Positions 16,051-27,333 are shown, counted from the first letter of the stretch. The stretch is DNA of 64,000 bases from Raphanus sativus (GCF_000801105.2 NC_079517.1:6758001-6822000); one strand, 5' to 3'. Translations and numbers: made by a program. The notes: generated from the letters alone by a model not told the origin.

Positions 16051-18264
16051 TAGAATTGAAACATAAGTTTCTTTGGGTCATATGTGGGTTTGCGGTTTAC
16101 ACAATTGAGTTTGGTGATGCAAACTTTTTTTATTTTCCAAATTTCTCTTAAAATAAATGAAAAGATCATTTCTCGCAAAAAGAAATTTGATTCCTATTGT
16201 AAAAAAATGTATCAAATCTTTTTCCACTAAGCCTTCCTTTAGTTAATCTCAATTCAGTGAACATATCTGAGAACAAACGAACTCGTCTATTCGTGATATT
16301 CTCCAAAGGTTGGCAATTCATTCTTGGGAAAGGCAAGACATCAGAAAAGTAGACTGATTCATTTATGATTGTACTGATTTGCCGAGTTTATTCTGTCGGG
16401 AATATGTAATCCATCGACATCTTGAAGAATATTAGATGTTCGTGATTATCTTCAACAGAAATCGATTCCTTAAATTGAAGGTAAAAGTACTAAAAATTAA
16501 AGTGATCCTCAGGTGGAGAAAAACGAATGATTCTTTTCATTATGTTTTATTAATTGTCGGAGTTTTTAATGCTCAGGACACTGTCATACGTGTTGTTTAG
16601 AGAAAATGACTCGTGTTTGTGGTTGAGAAACTTCCAAAAGAAAGGTTAGAATCCTAGCTCTTAAGATATTTTCTGGGTTTGATTCTTTTCCTGGTTGATC
16701 AATAACCTATGATAAACAAAACCGAAAATGAATCAGATAAATTAAATATAGCTATCCAAATTCAGAATACATAGTTGCAGCATAAAAGTAATTGAAGGAT
16801 ATTCCACCCTCTAAAACAAATAATTAGTTTAGAGTAAAAAAGCACCAAAATAAATTTTTACATAAAACTTGCATAAGATAATAAATCAAAGTCTTCAACT
16901 CTGTTGCTCTTGAATCAAAATGCACGAGAGGGACACCTGAAAGTAAATAATTTATTTAAACTTCAACACTATAAACATACACTAAATTATGTTTACTACT
17001 GCTATTATAGGTTAAAAAATATTTTAAAATCATAATACACTCATATTGATTTATAGTCCTTAATTTCAGAAATTTGAGGATTAAATAAAATATCCGAACA
17101 GCCTTTCACGGTTGTTAGATGCCTGAAGCAACCTATAAAACTCAACAATTCAGTTCTGATCATAAACTTACCATTACACCTCTCAATTTGTCATAGCTTA
17201 AGTACACAAAACAAAAACATTTGCATTTGAAACAGTCATGTACTAATATAACTTCTCAGACCATATGCAGCACACCTAACTTGAGTTAAACTGCAGTAAG
17301 TTAAGTCGTTATGTCAGATAATATAAATTGTGTACACATAAAAGAAAAAATATATATAGCACACACTCAGTATCTATCATAGAAAAGATGATAATGAACT
17401 CATGTTAGAGTCGACTACGACCATCTCAATTATCCACCTGAAGCAGAGTACTGTTTCTAAAGACGAATGATCTTAACCTTGATCTTCCACATTGTTTTGA
17501 AAGGTTTGAGATCAGTAACACTGCTGAAAGAAGCCATAATGTTTATTACAAAAACTGAATAAAGAACGTATATAGAGTAGGTGTGATCGATTATCGGTGG
17601 CCTTAGCCACTTTATATAGTCTAGATGTTATACTCGTCAATAGGTATATATGATCTTTTGTGATCAAGCCGTGGGTAGAAAGAATCGCAAGTTATATTTA
17701 ATATTTTTTTCTTTTTGGAAATAAAAATATACAAAAAATTGGAAAGTAATAATTAAAATATTAGCTCAAATTTTTATATAACAAATCGTTAATTTACATT
17801 AAATTGACGGTGAGCAGGTAATATTCAGTGTTGATATTATGTATATTTTCACATTAACTACATTAACTTTGACGCTTCTCCAAGTTGAGAAGACTTCGTA
17901 TGCAAGCGATATATATTTCACCAAATTATTAAAATTATGAAATTTATGAAATATGTTTACCACTTTACATACATTACCTCGTTTAATATGCAAGTTTTAT
18001 ATGTCTTTTATCAAAAAAGTACACCAATTACAATTCTTGATTGCTAAATAAATTGAAACATGTTGGCTACCTTTGAAAGAAGACTAAGATACATGCTATA
18101 CATACAACAGACATGTATCACTTACAACCCTGTTAAGACCTTGAATTTCCCGTATGAGAGAGACCTAATACTGTAGTTTTGTTTTAGGAACAGTACATGC
18201 AAGAAAATACCCTCAAAGTCTATTGAAAACTTACATTGAAAAAATTTACCTCAAAGTTTCTCAA
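16051..18264. other. AT-rich DNA, possible Helitron body
   Basis: No gene can be supported. Base composition and the Helitron terminus just to the left suggest that some or all of this is the body of a decayed Helitron, but no TC 5' end adjacent to an A could be fixed. Confidence 0.35.
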
Positions 18265-18495
18265 ATTATTTTATATTTTAATATTTATTAGCATTGAATA
18301 ATAAAATAAAAATCACACATCATAATCAATTTATATAACATATAAATAAAATATAAAATAATTTATTCATATATTATTAGTATAGTACTTTCATAATATA
18401 AGTCTAATTAGTTGTGAATATTAGATTTGTTTATATGATACACTGTGATATAATAGACGATTAAAATTACAAAATATAATTATTCAAAGGAATAA
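18265..18495 (+). repeat. Helitron fragment, inverted relative to the PAA2-intron copy
   Basis: Aligns with the reverse complement of about 30,240-30,470 inside the Helitron of PAA2 intron 6. Shared landmarks are TTTATTA, AATAATAAAATAAA, CACATCA.AATCAATTTATAT, ATAATATAAGTC.AATTAGTT and GATACACTGTGATATAATAG. Neither terminus is present here, so this is a truncated copy. Confidence 0.7.
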
Positions 18496-18564
18496 ATACT
18501 TCATATATTATTAGACCATTGGGCATGGAAGGGAATAAGGGGAAACTCTATAGAGCACGATGTA

Positions 18565-18932
18565 GATTGAAGAGGGGTGATGCTGTTTTCAACAGAATGG
18601 CTGATAAATGGAAAACAACATCGCTGAAAAACAATCGCTGAAAAACGGTCAGTTAGTTCTGATCATCTCTCTTTCGTCTACCATATGTAAATGGTTATGA
18701 CTATCTCTGCTATGCGTTTATTTAAAAAAGTTGTCTTACTTAAAATTAACCTGGTAGACTAATGTTTTATGTGATCTGCTCATCTCTTTATTTGTCTTAA
18801 TCATAGAATAATGTCATTCTCTCAATTTAAAGACCTCGAACCTTGTGGATTTTTTCCGTAGTAGATACATGAAAGAGGTCAACAATGTAGTTAGGCCACT
18901 GCATCTTAATTATTGATGTTCTGTTTTTTTTA
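18565..18932 (+). repeat. Tandem repeat unit A (about 365 bp)
   Basis: First of two adjacent direct copies. Both run GATT.AAGAG..GTGATGCTGTT, AGAATG.C.GATAAA.GG, CTGATCATCTCT, TTATGACTATCTCTG, GTGATCT.CTCATCTCTTT, AAAGACCTCGAA.CTTGT and end in CTGCATCTTAA. Non-coding. Confidence 0.8.
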
Positions 18933-19275
18933 GATTAAAGAGTTGTGATGCTGTTATCATAAGAATGACCGATAAACGGAAAGCAACAACGCTGACAAAT
19001 GGTCATTTATTACTGATCATCTCTGTTTCCTGTACCATTTGTATAGTGTTTATGACTATCTCTGTTGTGCGTTTCTCGAAGTAAGTTAGTTGTCTTACGC
19101 AAATTATTCATGGCTGGCCAACGTTAAATGTGATCTACTCATCTCTTTTTTTGTTTGCCTAACACAAAGAATACTGTCATTATCTCTACTGAAAGACCTC
19201 GAAACTTGTAATTGCTGTCCATAGTAAACGAAAGAGAATGATTTTTTTTTAGTTATGCTACTGCATCTTAAGTAT
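18933..19275 (+). repeat. Tandem repeat unit B, interrupted by a retroposed eL27 copy
   Basis: Second direct copy of the 365-bp unit. It stops at ACTGCATCTTAAGTAT (19,260-19,275) and resumes after the inserted eL27 pseudogene at 20,074, where the same 16 bp recur and the sequence continues (AGATATTCTGTTTT) as in unit A. Confidence 0.8.
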
Positions 19276-19297
19276 TTTTTTATCAAATGATCGTAAC

Positions 19298-19468
19298 CAG
19301 TGGCGGAGCTAGCATAATCCTCCACCAGGGTCAATTTCATAATAGACATTATTATATGGTTCATTAAACTAAATATATAAGTTTCTCCAGTATACAAGCA
19401 ATTTTTTTATTTATACAAAAACCATGTGGGTCATGTGACCCCCTGGCCAAGGGGTGGCTCCGCCACTG
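19298..19468. mobile_element. Small TIR element (hAT-like MITE)
   Basis: A 171-bp element bounded by CAGTGGCGGAGC and its inverse GCTCCGCCACTG. It is flanked on both sides by TCGTAAC (19,291-19,297 and 19,471-19,477), consistent with a 7-8 bp target duplication as made by hAT transposases. It has no coding capacity. It lies inside the 3' UTR of the eL27 retropseudogene, so it landed later. Confidence 0.75.
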
Positions 19469-19602
19469 ATTCGTAACTAAACAAAAAAAACAAAACTTCC
19501 AAGAATCAAATTTCAAACTATTGTCTTAAACCATCCAAAACACGTTCCACAAACTACAAAAGGTTACTGAGATTCCATTACAAAAAACGATAAAGCATCT
19601 CA

Positions 19603-19999
<397 letters not shown>

Positions 20000-20009
20000 T
20001 TAACCATGG

Positions 20010-20010
<1 letters not shown>

Positions 20011-20059
<49 letters not shown>
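20011..20059. repeat. (TC)n microsatellite
   Basis: About 24 TC units. On the minus strand it is the GA-rich 5' leader of the retroposed eL27 transcript, probably expanded since insertion. Confidence 0.9.
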
Positions 20060-20062
<3 letters not shown>

Positions 20063-20315
20063 CTCCCTCTCCAACTGCATCTTAAGTATAGATATTCTGT
20101 TTTGTGACATCTAACTGTTTTATGTTTGCGAATATATCACGTCAAAATGTTACGCGAAAGCATTCACGCGGCGAGTACTTTAAAAGGTAAGTTTGTGTTT
20201 GCATTAAACTCATAAATTTTGTGAGCTACGTTTTCCTGTTGACATGTTAGCCTTTGGATCGTGATCACAACCTCATCCGAGTTTGGCCTTCGCAACTGGA
20301 GTACCAGCCAGTTGT

Positions 20316-20462
20316 ATGTTCTCACTAACTTTTGTCCTCCTCGTCTACGCTAAGTGCTGCCTCATCGATTTCGGATCAAGAACCCGCGACAGAACACGGC
20401 AAGACTCGAAGGGAGAGAACGATGACTCGGATCCATCCATCGTCGACAGGAAATGCTTCTAA
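20316..20462 (+). pseudogene. Relic of an ATL-type RING-H2 E3 ligase gene
   Basis: A 48-codon frame begins MFSLTFVLLVYAKCC, which resembles the end of the N-terminal membrane segment of ATL ubiquitin ligases. It continues through a charged linker to SIVDRK, comparable to the conserved S-G-[VI]-D-[RK]-x-[VI]-E-S-L-P (GLD) region, then meets TAA. No RING-H2 cysteines or histidines follow. I read it as a truncated fragment, not a working gene; the family call rests on short matches. Confidence 0.45.
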
Positions 20463-20976
20463 GTGTTTCTGGTTCGTGGTGGTGAGTTTGGTACGATCTT
20501 TATCCACATGCTGAGATGGAGATTCAAATTATAAGTTGTAATTGTGGTTGTTTCTTGTCGTTTAACGTCAACGCTATACAAAACAAATGTAAACAGAAAC
20601 AATTCGACTATGAAAAAAAATTGTTACGTTTCTTGTCTTGTAAGCAAATAAGGAAACAAAACAAAGAATTAAATGATCCATTTTTCTTAAAATCGCTCAC
20701 AGAGTTACACGTGGAATGGAGCATTCTCATGCATTTTCACCAAAATCGTTTAAGGAAAACCTTAAAAATGATTCTCCTTTAATATATAGGGGATGTTCGC
20801 GTGTATATCGTTATGACTTATTTTTTGTGTAACTGTTAGATTTACTGTTTTTTTATTGAGTAATTAAAGAATAATTCTGAATTAGTATGGACTCATGTGT
20901 GATAATAAAAGAAATACAAATATTTGTATTTCAAATGTATGAACTCAAAATTCAATTTCTAAAGAAAAAAACTCAC
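20463..20976. other. AT-rich spacer
   Basis: No gene supported; an 88-codon frame at 20,516-20,782 has low-complexity, AT-driven composition and no known motif. Confidence 0.5.
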
Positions 20977-21876
20977 TGGTCGGCCTTCTCCTCTCTCTAA
21001 AATCCTCTCAACTTAGTAAATCTTTGTCAATTCCGATGACTGGCTCCGGTGGCTTTCTCAGCACCGGAGCTGGTTTCTCCTCTTATTTAAAGCTTTAGTT
21101 TGTGTTTTTGGTAGTGCGAAGGGCCAAGTTTCAAGGATGAATTGGTGCATGCAAGTTTTCTCTTTAGATCTAGCTGTGTTCTGTTCTTGTGCATGTCAAG
21201 GTTTCTCTTTAGCCTTGATTTTGCTTCCTTCGTTCTAGATCTATCTGCATGTTCTCTGATTCTAGTCAGCTTTGATTGAGCGGTTGTGACTGTGACTTCT
21301 CTCCAAGCTTGCATATCACCGGATTCCATGGTGTTTGCCTTTGAATTCTCTTCGGTTTCCTTCCGTTACTAATCTGATTCGTTGGATTAGTTTTGGCCGG
21401 GTGAATCGATTCGCTCCTTGTCATTTCCCAAGCGACTTGTTCGAGGTCTCCCCTTATGATCTAGCTTATTTAAAGGCGTTTTTAGAGTCGCTTCTCAGCT
21501 TCTCCGCCATTGCCGGTATGACGTATCGGTTATAAAGCTTTGGTCTCCATGCTTATTTCTCTGCGCTATTCACTATAGGAGGTTTCAGTTACCATCTGTT
21601 TGTGGTAAGTTTATATCAAAGGCCGCTTGGAGTTTAGGTGTTACTGCTTGTTTCTGGGTTGGTGTTCTTTATTGGCTCTTATTGCTTTCTCCAGTCCTTG
21701 TTCTTGGTCATGTTTGTGTATCTTCGCTTTGTTTTATGGTTTCCCGATTGTCGGGCTCTATCTCTCCTTAGTTGGAGCTATGTTTCTGGAGATTTTTATA
21801 ATCTGCCAGCCTTATGTATCTCAAATGTATTTCGCAAAGCATGAATGAAATTCCAGTGTTTAAAAAAAAAAAAAAA
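20977..21876 (+). mobile_element. Non-coding retroposon, about 0.9 kb, with poly(A) and TSD
   Basis: GC-richer segment ending ...AATGAAATTCCAGTGTTT plus a 15-nt A-run (21,862-21,876). The flanks repeat AAAAAACTCAC (ending 20,976 on the left, 21,881 on the right), as expected for target-primed reverse transcription. No long ORF. Size, lack of coding capacity, poly(A) and TSD are those described for Sadhu retroposons of Brassicaceae; a 5'-truncated LINE is the alternative. Retroposition is well supported, the family name is not. Confidence 0.7.
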
Positions 21877-21881
21877 CTCAC

Positions 21882-22580
21882 AAATTCAATCTACATCTTT
21901 ACTGCCAAAAACATACAAAACGAAATAGTATTTGTGTATTTAAAATATGTAATGGTCCACTTGAAAGCGATGTCATATAGTGTTCAATTACAGCTATTTT
22001 CATGGAGGACCAAAGGACCATTCCACATTCAATTTCGATTCACATACTTTTCAGTTTTCATATCTCTATCTCTCTACAGCGACATCACAATGATGTGATG
22101 TGATATGTCCGACGTGGTATATATATACATGGACAAAAACAAACAGACGCATATCAAGCTTTTGCAGAGTTCTAAAATTTGAGAATTTTCACTTATTTCC
22201 TTAAATTCAGATAGGAATCGACCACACTATTGTTATGCGAGTTTAGACCCATATCGTAATTCAACAATATTAACACAGACCACACTATATATGTCTTGGT
22301 TTGATAATAGTATCTGAACAAAAGTGGATACTTGTTACAAAGTGAAATTTACATACCTACTGAAAGTAGATGATAATCGTGCATGGGAAAATATATCTTC
22401 GCAAAACAGTCCAAACTTGGATTCGAATGCCATCTACTTGCAATATTGTTGCCACGTTGGACTTGGATTTAAGGGATTTAACAAACATCCAAAGTCCTCT
22501 GACTCGATCCCTACCTCTCAAATTCAGTTCTTATTTATAAACGAGAGTGAAAAAATTATATGAAGAATATAGAAAAAGAA
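21882..22580. other. Intergenic DNA
   Basis: No recognisable feature; a 79-codon frame at 22,324-22,563 matches no family I know. Confidence 0.5.
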
Positions 22581-23545
22581 TATATGTCAAATGGGCGGGT
22601 CGTCCATTGGTCGTCCACGTCCATATTTAAATGGACTTAATATGGACCCACCCATTTTTTCCATGGGTTATTAATGGACAAAATATGGATGACCATTTAA
22701 AAAATGGTATTTACGGGTTTTGGATTTCATGGACATGGGTTGTCTAATGGACAAAAAAAATCTAGGGTTTCAAAAAAAAATTGAGTTTTTCCCGCCAAAA
22801 CCGAGAAATCGGATTTTTCCGTCAAAACCGGGAAATCGGATTTTTCCGTCAAAACCGGGAAATCTAGTTTTTCCGCCAAAATCGGAAAATCGAGTTTTCC
22901 GCTAAAACCATAAAACCGTAAAATCGCCAAAACCGTAAAATTAAGTTTTCTTGCCAAAACTGAGAAATCGGGTTTTCCCGCCAAAACCAGAAAATCGGAT
23001 TTTCCCGCCAAAACCGTAAAATCAGGTTTTCTCGCCAAAACCGTAAAATCAGGTTTTCCTGCCAAAACCGTAAAATCAGGTTTTCCCGCCAAAACCATAA
23101 AATCGGGTTTTCCGGCCAAAATCGATTTTCCCGTCAAAACTGCAAAATCGAGTTTTTTTACCAAAATCGCAAAATCGGGATTTCCCGCCATAACCGGAAA
23201 ATCAGGTTTTCCCGCCAAAATCGTAAAATCGAATTTTTCCGCTAAAACCGCAAAATCAAGTTTTCTTGCCAAAACCAAAATTGTTGTATTTATGGATTAA
23301 TTTTAATTTTATGAACTTGTATATATAATTATAGACTTATAAATTATAGGCTTATAAATTAAAATCTAAAGTTTTCTTATATGGGTCTATTATAGACTCT
23401 ATGGCAGCCCATAAAAATATGGGTTTTAGTGGATATGGTTCTTAATGGACATGGTTCTAATGGACATGGTCACTCTTTATCCACAAACAATAAATGGACA
23501 AATGGATACGGGCTAATAGACGTGGACTCGCCCAGTTTACAGCTA
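22581..23545. mobile_element. Degenerate hAT-like TIR element carrying a minisatellite
   Basis: The left edge TATATGTCAAATGGGCGGGTC and the inverse of the right edge, TAGCTGTAAACTGGGCGAGTC, match at 16 of 21 positions. Subterminal ATGGAC/GTCCAT words recur at both ends, as in several plant hAT families with GGGCGGG termini. No intact transposase and no clear 8-bp target duplication, so it is old or non-autonomous. Confidence 0.6.
22783..23278. repeat. 27-bp minisatellite, about 18 units
   Basis: Consensus on + is AAAATCGGGTTTTCCCGCC followed by AAAACCGT, repeated with point changes. Because the unit is a multiple of three, the minus strand stays open for 183 codons (23,278-22,727) and would spell a nine-residue repeat, LAGKPDFTV. 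It sits wholly inside the hAT-like element, so the open frame is best explained by the repeat, not by selection on a protein. Confidence 0.9.
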
Positions 23546-24469
23546 TATCCTTGACATTGTATATACAAAGAGACAAGTGAACAAATTAGATGACTTTTTT
23601 TTTTTATTCTGTATGCAAGCCATATTTACTTCTGAAACTAAAGTGAAAATAGGCACAAAATTTTAAAACTATTAAAAATTAGATAAATTATAATAGTTTT
23701 TTTGTAACTGTAAGTTATAAAACTTTTATATGTTATCTCAATAAATTTTAAAGTTAAATAAATGTTTTATTAAGCCTTGTCCAGGATTAACCTAACTTGT
23801 TATATATTACACTGAATAACCAAGTTGATCTCATAGACAAGGAAATTAAGTACGCAGTCTACAATGAAATCTTTCAATTTTGTTTTTGCATAGAGGAAAT
23901 CTACTGATGAGGAAAATGCCATGTGACTGTGTGATCATATGTTTTAATCTTTATCTCTTAAGTTGACACAAATATTGGACCCGTCTGCTATGAGGTTTTT
24001 AATAAACAAAAGAATTATGTATAGCAGAAAATCTCCAAAATTTGAAGCAAAATACAAGTTGAATCTAGTTTATTTTCCGGAAATTAAATAATCAGTACTA
24101 TTTTTCAATTCAAACACTCGATTTTTTGTCCCAGAAAATCAATTATATCTTTAATTATTCTCTAAATTATCCTTGTAGTAGTATGTTTGCAGGTAGTAGC
24201 AGTATAATTAATCAACCTTTTAGTAGTAACTTTGTTTGAAGCGCAAGTTTGTGGGTATAAAACTAATATTTTTGTTGACAAAAATTAAAATAACTAGTGG
24301 TTTTTCTAACTGAAAAAATTAAAATTGGAGTAGAAATTCTTCAATGTGGGCCTTTGATACTGATGAGCCCACTTTAGCTGAAGGTCTTTGGTTTGTGAGT
24401 GTGTGTTTAAAGTCTCAACTGCTGGTTAATTCTCCCAAGTGTTTAAAGGAGTTGTTGTGTTTCTAACAG
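23546..24469. other. AT-rich intergenic DNA
   Basis: Nothing recognisable; homopolymer-rich and without exon-like segments. Confidence 0.5.
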
Positions 24470-24807
24470 GTCGGCCAAGATACTGCTAGTTTGCTTGCCA
24501 AGATCTGCTAGAGGTTACATTATTTGGACCTCTCGTGGTATCGAAAACTCAAAGAATAAGATATCAAGACGGATCTTGAGAGTTTCTGCTCGGTACTTAG
24601 ATCGCTTAAGCTATTTAGATGGAAACAGGTATAACGTAGTAAAGAAGCCTGTAATAAAACTTATGTTGAACTTTTTACCAAAGAAAAAAAAAACTTATGT
24701 TGAACTCAACCTTCAGATGATTACCGGTATTATCCTTGTAGGTAATGGATGAAAGACCTTTCAAAGATCGTCGGATTGAAAATGACTTCAGTTTTTGCAC
24801 ATCCTGA
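24470..24807 (+). pseudogene. Relic of an RNI/leucine-rich-repeat gene
   Basis: An exon-like block (24,470-24,628) with AG before and GT after reads, in one frame, through RLHYLDLSWYRKLKE and then FCSVLRSLKLFRWKQ, the spacing of RNI-type leucine-rich repeats. It is interrupted by two stops (24,509-24,511 and 24,554-24,556). A second block (24,742-24,807, VMDERPFKDRRIENDF, then TGA) could be the last exon. Its position just before the YLMG2/PAA2 block is where, as I recall, Arabidopsis has an RNI-like gene (At5g21900); I infer this is that gene's decayed orthologue. Confidence 0.5.
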
Positions 24808-25324
24808 TGACTCTTACTCAAGTCAAGTGTAGATGCCAAGTTATTCTGATGATGTTTTCAAAAAAAAAAGAAAAAGACAAGTTTTGGCCATGTACTATCA
24901 CTAAAGGCATGAACCATGTTTTATTGTAAGACAAAATCATCTCCATACTTCATAGTAAAGAAGCTAGTAATAAGATTAACAGTCGCTACAGTGTCTTATA
25001 GGCTTTAACTTTATTACAAAAAGATAGTACTAAAAGGAAGAAGAAGAAAAGAGAAAAATGGCATATGATTCTACGGAATATTTTTTTATCAATGTGTGGC
25101 CGCCATTAGAAACAAAAGATTCCTCTGAACCAGAGGAAAATCTCTCCTCTCCTTCTCTGTAAATTGTTAACCGCTTCTGGACACTATCCTGCAACTTGTG
25201 TAGAGATTCTCCCCAGGAAACAAACCCTTTCTCTTTCAACAAGATTAAACACCAAGCAAGGATTGTAAAGAAGTTACCAGTTCGTATCTTGATTTTTCTA
25301 CCAGTTATTTTTTTTGTTTCTGGC
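24808..25324. other. Upstream region of the small membrane-protein gene
   Basis: Spacer between the RNI-like relic and the gene starting at 25,325. It holds a minus-strand frame (25,030-25,374) that overlaps the start of that gene and looks like chance. No clear TATA element seen. Confidence 0.4.
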
Positions 25325-25648
25325 ATGGAAACAGGATCATCCAGGTTTACTTCGTCCAGAAAGTTTCTGGCCATAAGCTTGTCTGTGCTAGCCGTGCTCT
25401 CGCCTCTCTACATAGACAGCTTATCAGAGGAAGATGAAGAACCGGAAGAAGAACTCTTCGGTTTCATGTTTTCACTTCCGGTGCTCCTCCTCTTCTTGGT
25501 TTTGGCCATTGCTTTGTCCTTGTACTGTGACCAGAGCTTAACCAGGTTTGATCCTTACTGGATTCACAGGCTTTGTGGTTCGTTTGGTGGGTTGCTTGTC
25601 ATTCTCATCCTTCTTGTTTTCGTCTTGAAATGCAAAGCATCTCCTTAG
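25325..25648 (+). CDS. Small predicted three-pass membrane protein, function unknown
   Basis: Single-exon frame of 107 residues starting METGSSRF. The frame stays open 129 nt further upstream, but the ATG at 25,325 gives the most natural N-terminus. Three hydrophobic segments are visible: about residues 14-32 (FLAISLSVLAVLSPLYI), 47-68 (FMFSLPVLLLFLVLAIALSL) and 85-105 (GSFGGLLVILILLVFVL). An acidic loop (SEEDEEPEEELF) separates the first two, and a conserved-looking DPYWIHRLCG precedes the third. It converges on YLMG2, whose stop codon is 219 bp away. I do not recognise a family. Composition and membrane topology support a real protein, but expression should be verified. Confidence 0.65.
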   Translation: METGSSRFTSSRKFLAISLSVLAVLSPLYIDSLSEEDEEPEEELFGFMFSLPVLLLFLVLAIALSLYCDQSLTRFDPYWIHRLCGSFGGLLVILILLVFVLKCKASP

Positions 25649-25866
25649 ACCCTTTTATGAAAGTTGTTAATGAAAGATCAACAAAGCTTATGTTTTGTCC
25701 TGAAATTTTGCAAAACCTTACAAAGAACAACATTTTTTTTTATTCATTTTATAAAGAAAATTTACACAAATATAACTCGGAATCCAGAGATGCAGATGAA
25801 TAAAATTACTCAAAAGTTATATGTCACATTCTGAAGCGTAGAAAAGAGTAATGTTTTTTAATAAGG

Positions 25867-26891
25867 TCAGTTCATAGAAGCCGAGCTGGGTGTTTGGTTC
25901 TTGTTGCTGCTCAGCCTTCTCCTTCTCATCCACTTGGTCTCACAAGACGATGGAGAAGCCGCTCCTTCAGATGGTGGGAGCTCGCAAGGAAGCGCCATAG
26001 CAGTGCTGGTGAAGGCGTTGAGAACAAGGAAAGCCAAAATGGGAGATAAATCTAATCCTCCAAGAGGCGGTATGACTCCCCGGAATATGTTCAAGTACGG
26101 ATCACATAAAGTGCTGACACAATGTTAAACCACACACACACACATTAATCAGAAACCAACAAAACAAATGTAAGCTTCTTGGTCAGTAAGGGACTTCCTT
26201 GACGAATAGTAGATTCATGAACTAGATGTAAAGATTGAAACTTCTAAGAATTATCAATAGTGGGCATTTCTCAATACGGACCTGAGGGGGTTAACAATGG
26301 CAGGAGGAGCAGTGGGGAACCAGGTGAGTACTAGACGGACAACAAGGATAGTGTTATAGATGTTGAAGAAGTTTATCAACCCGTTAGCAACCACCATTCC
26401 TGCAACCGAATCTCCAGGAAGAACCGCTGCAAACCCGTGTTCAGACATACCAAACCTAACCCTTGTAGTGTTGTTCCTCAAACGAATCTGATAGATAGAT
26501 AGAAGACAAACAAAAGACTCATCCTTTGTAATAATAATAATAAACCACAAGGCTCACAAAATAACAATTGCAAGACTATTACCTCGTCGCAAACACCGCG
26601 AAACTCGGATGACAAGCGAACCGCTTCCCGAAACAGAGGGTTCTTAGCGGCGAGTGAGTGGACGAAGCCTGCGAATTTCTCAGTCGCGGAGAGCAGAGAA
26701 CGATGGAAGTCTTGAATCAACTTGACGGAGTCTGAAGCTGGTGGTAGAGGTCGCAAACTGGGCTTGTTCGTACGCACGGAAGGTGTTTGCGTAAATGCCG
26801 AGGAGAGCGATACGAAGAAGTTCGGTATCGTTACTCCCGGAGAGGAATTGGAGCTTTTCGTATCTGGTTCATTGGCAGCAGTCGCCTCCAT
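25867..26891 (-). CDS. YLMG2: YGGT-family plastid membrane protein YLMG2
   Basis: Three exons read on the minus strand: 26,891-26,583, 26,487-26,282, 26,113-25,867, GT-AG and in phase, giving 253 residues. The N-terminal 100 residues are Ser/Pro/Ala-rich and consistent with a chloroplast transit peptide plus linker. The C-terminal half is the YGGT (YlmG) domain with two membrane segments, GLINFFNIYNTILVVRLVLTW and SPILAFLVLNAFTSTAMAL. Between them are the family motifs FPTAPPAIVNPLR and TLCDPYLNIFRGVIPPLGGLD. YlmG proteins descend from cyanobacterial genes linked to nucleoid distribution; plant members sit in thylakoid or plastid membranes, and YLMG2's own role is less certain. It is divergently arranged with PAA2, sharing 442 bp of upstream DNA. 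Confidence 0.92.
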
Positions 26892-27333
26892 TGCTGCAGC
26901 TGAGCTCTGAGATTTTTTCGTACAAGGTGAACGAAGATAAAGTAAGATATTTCAGACAGGGGACACGTGGCGTCGTTAGCATCACTGTGTCCCAGAGACT
27001 CTAACCTTCTACTTCTCCCAGAGTCTTACCTATTCGAGAAGTCTAATTTTAAAGTCAACCTCTCATAACGCTGCGTTTTTTATCTTTCTGATTTTAGTGA
27101 CAGCCTGGCACTACTTGACTTGTTTTGGGCCTTTAAAAAATTCCACAAACGCGGTTGTGGACGAGAAGAAAAAAAAGGCGCTAAAACACTTGTGGTTTCG
27201 ATATTATTCCAAATCCGACGTGTCAATCTCTGACTAATCCGTTTCGGATTACTGTTAAAAAACGAACTCATACCACCACTGGATTTTTATTCACTATATC
27301 GTGACGATCGTTCAAACTCTCGCCGGCGAAATT
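26892..27333. promoter_or_regulatory. Shared divergent promoter of YLMG2 and PAA2
   Basis: Only 442 bp separate the two start codons. A G-box/ABRE-type ACACGTGGC lies at 26,963-26,971, on the YLMG2 side. No clear TATA box is visible for either gene, as is common for plastid-protein genes. Confidence 0.5.

Noticed and set aside
22727..23278. 183-codon minus-strand ORF
   Set aside because: It is entirely the product of a stop-free 27-bp minisatellite within a transposon; no start context or domain.
25030..25374. 114-codon minus-strand ORF overlapping the small membrane-protein gene
   Set aside because: The plus-strand frame has clear membrane segments and a sensible start; this frame has no domain and lies mostly in the other gene's upstream DNA.
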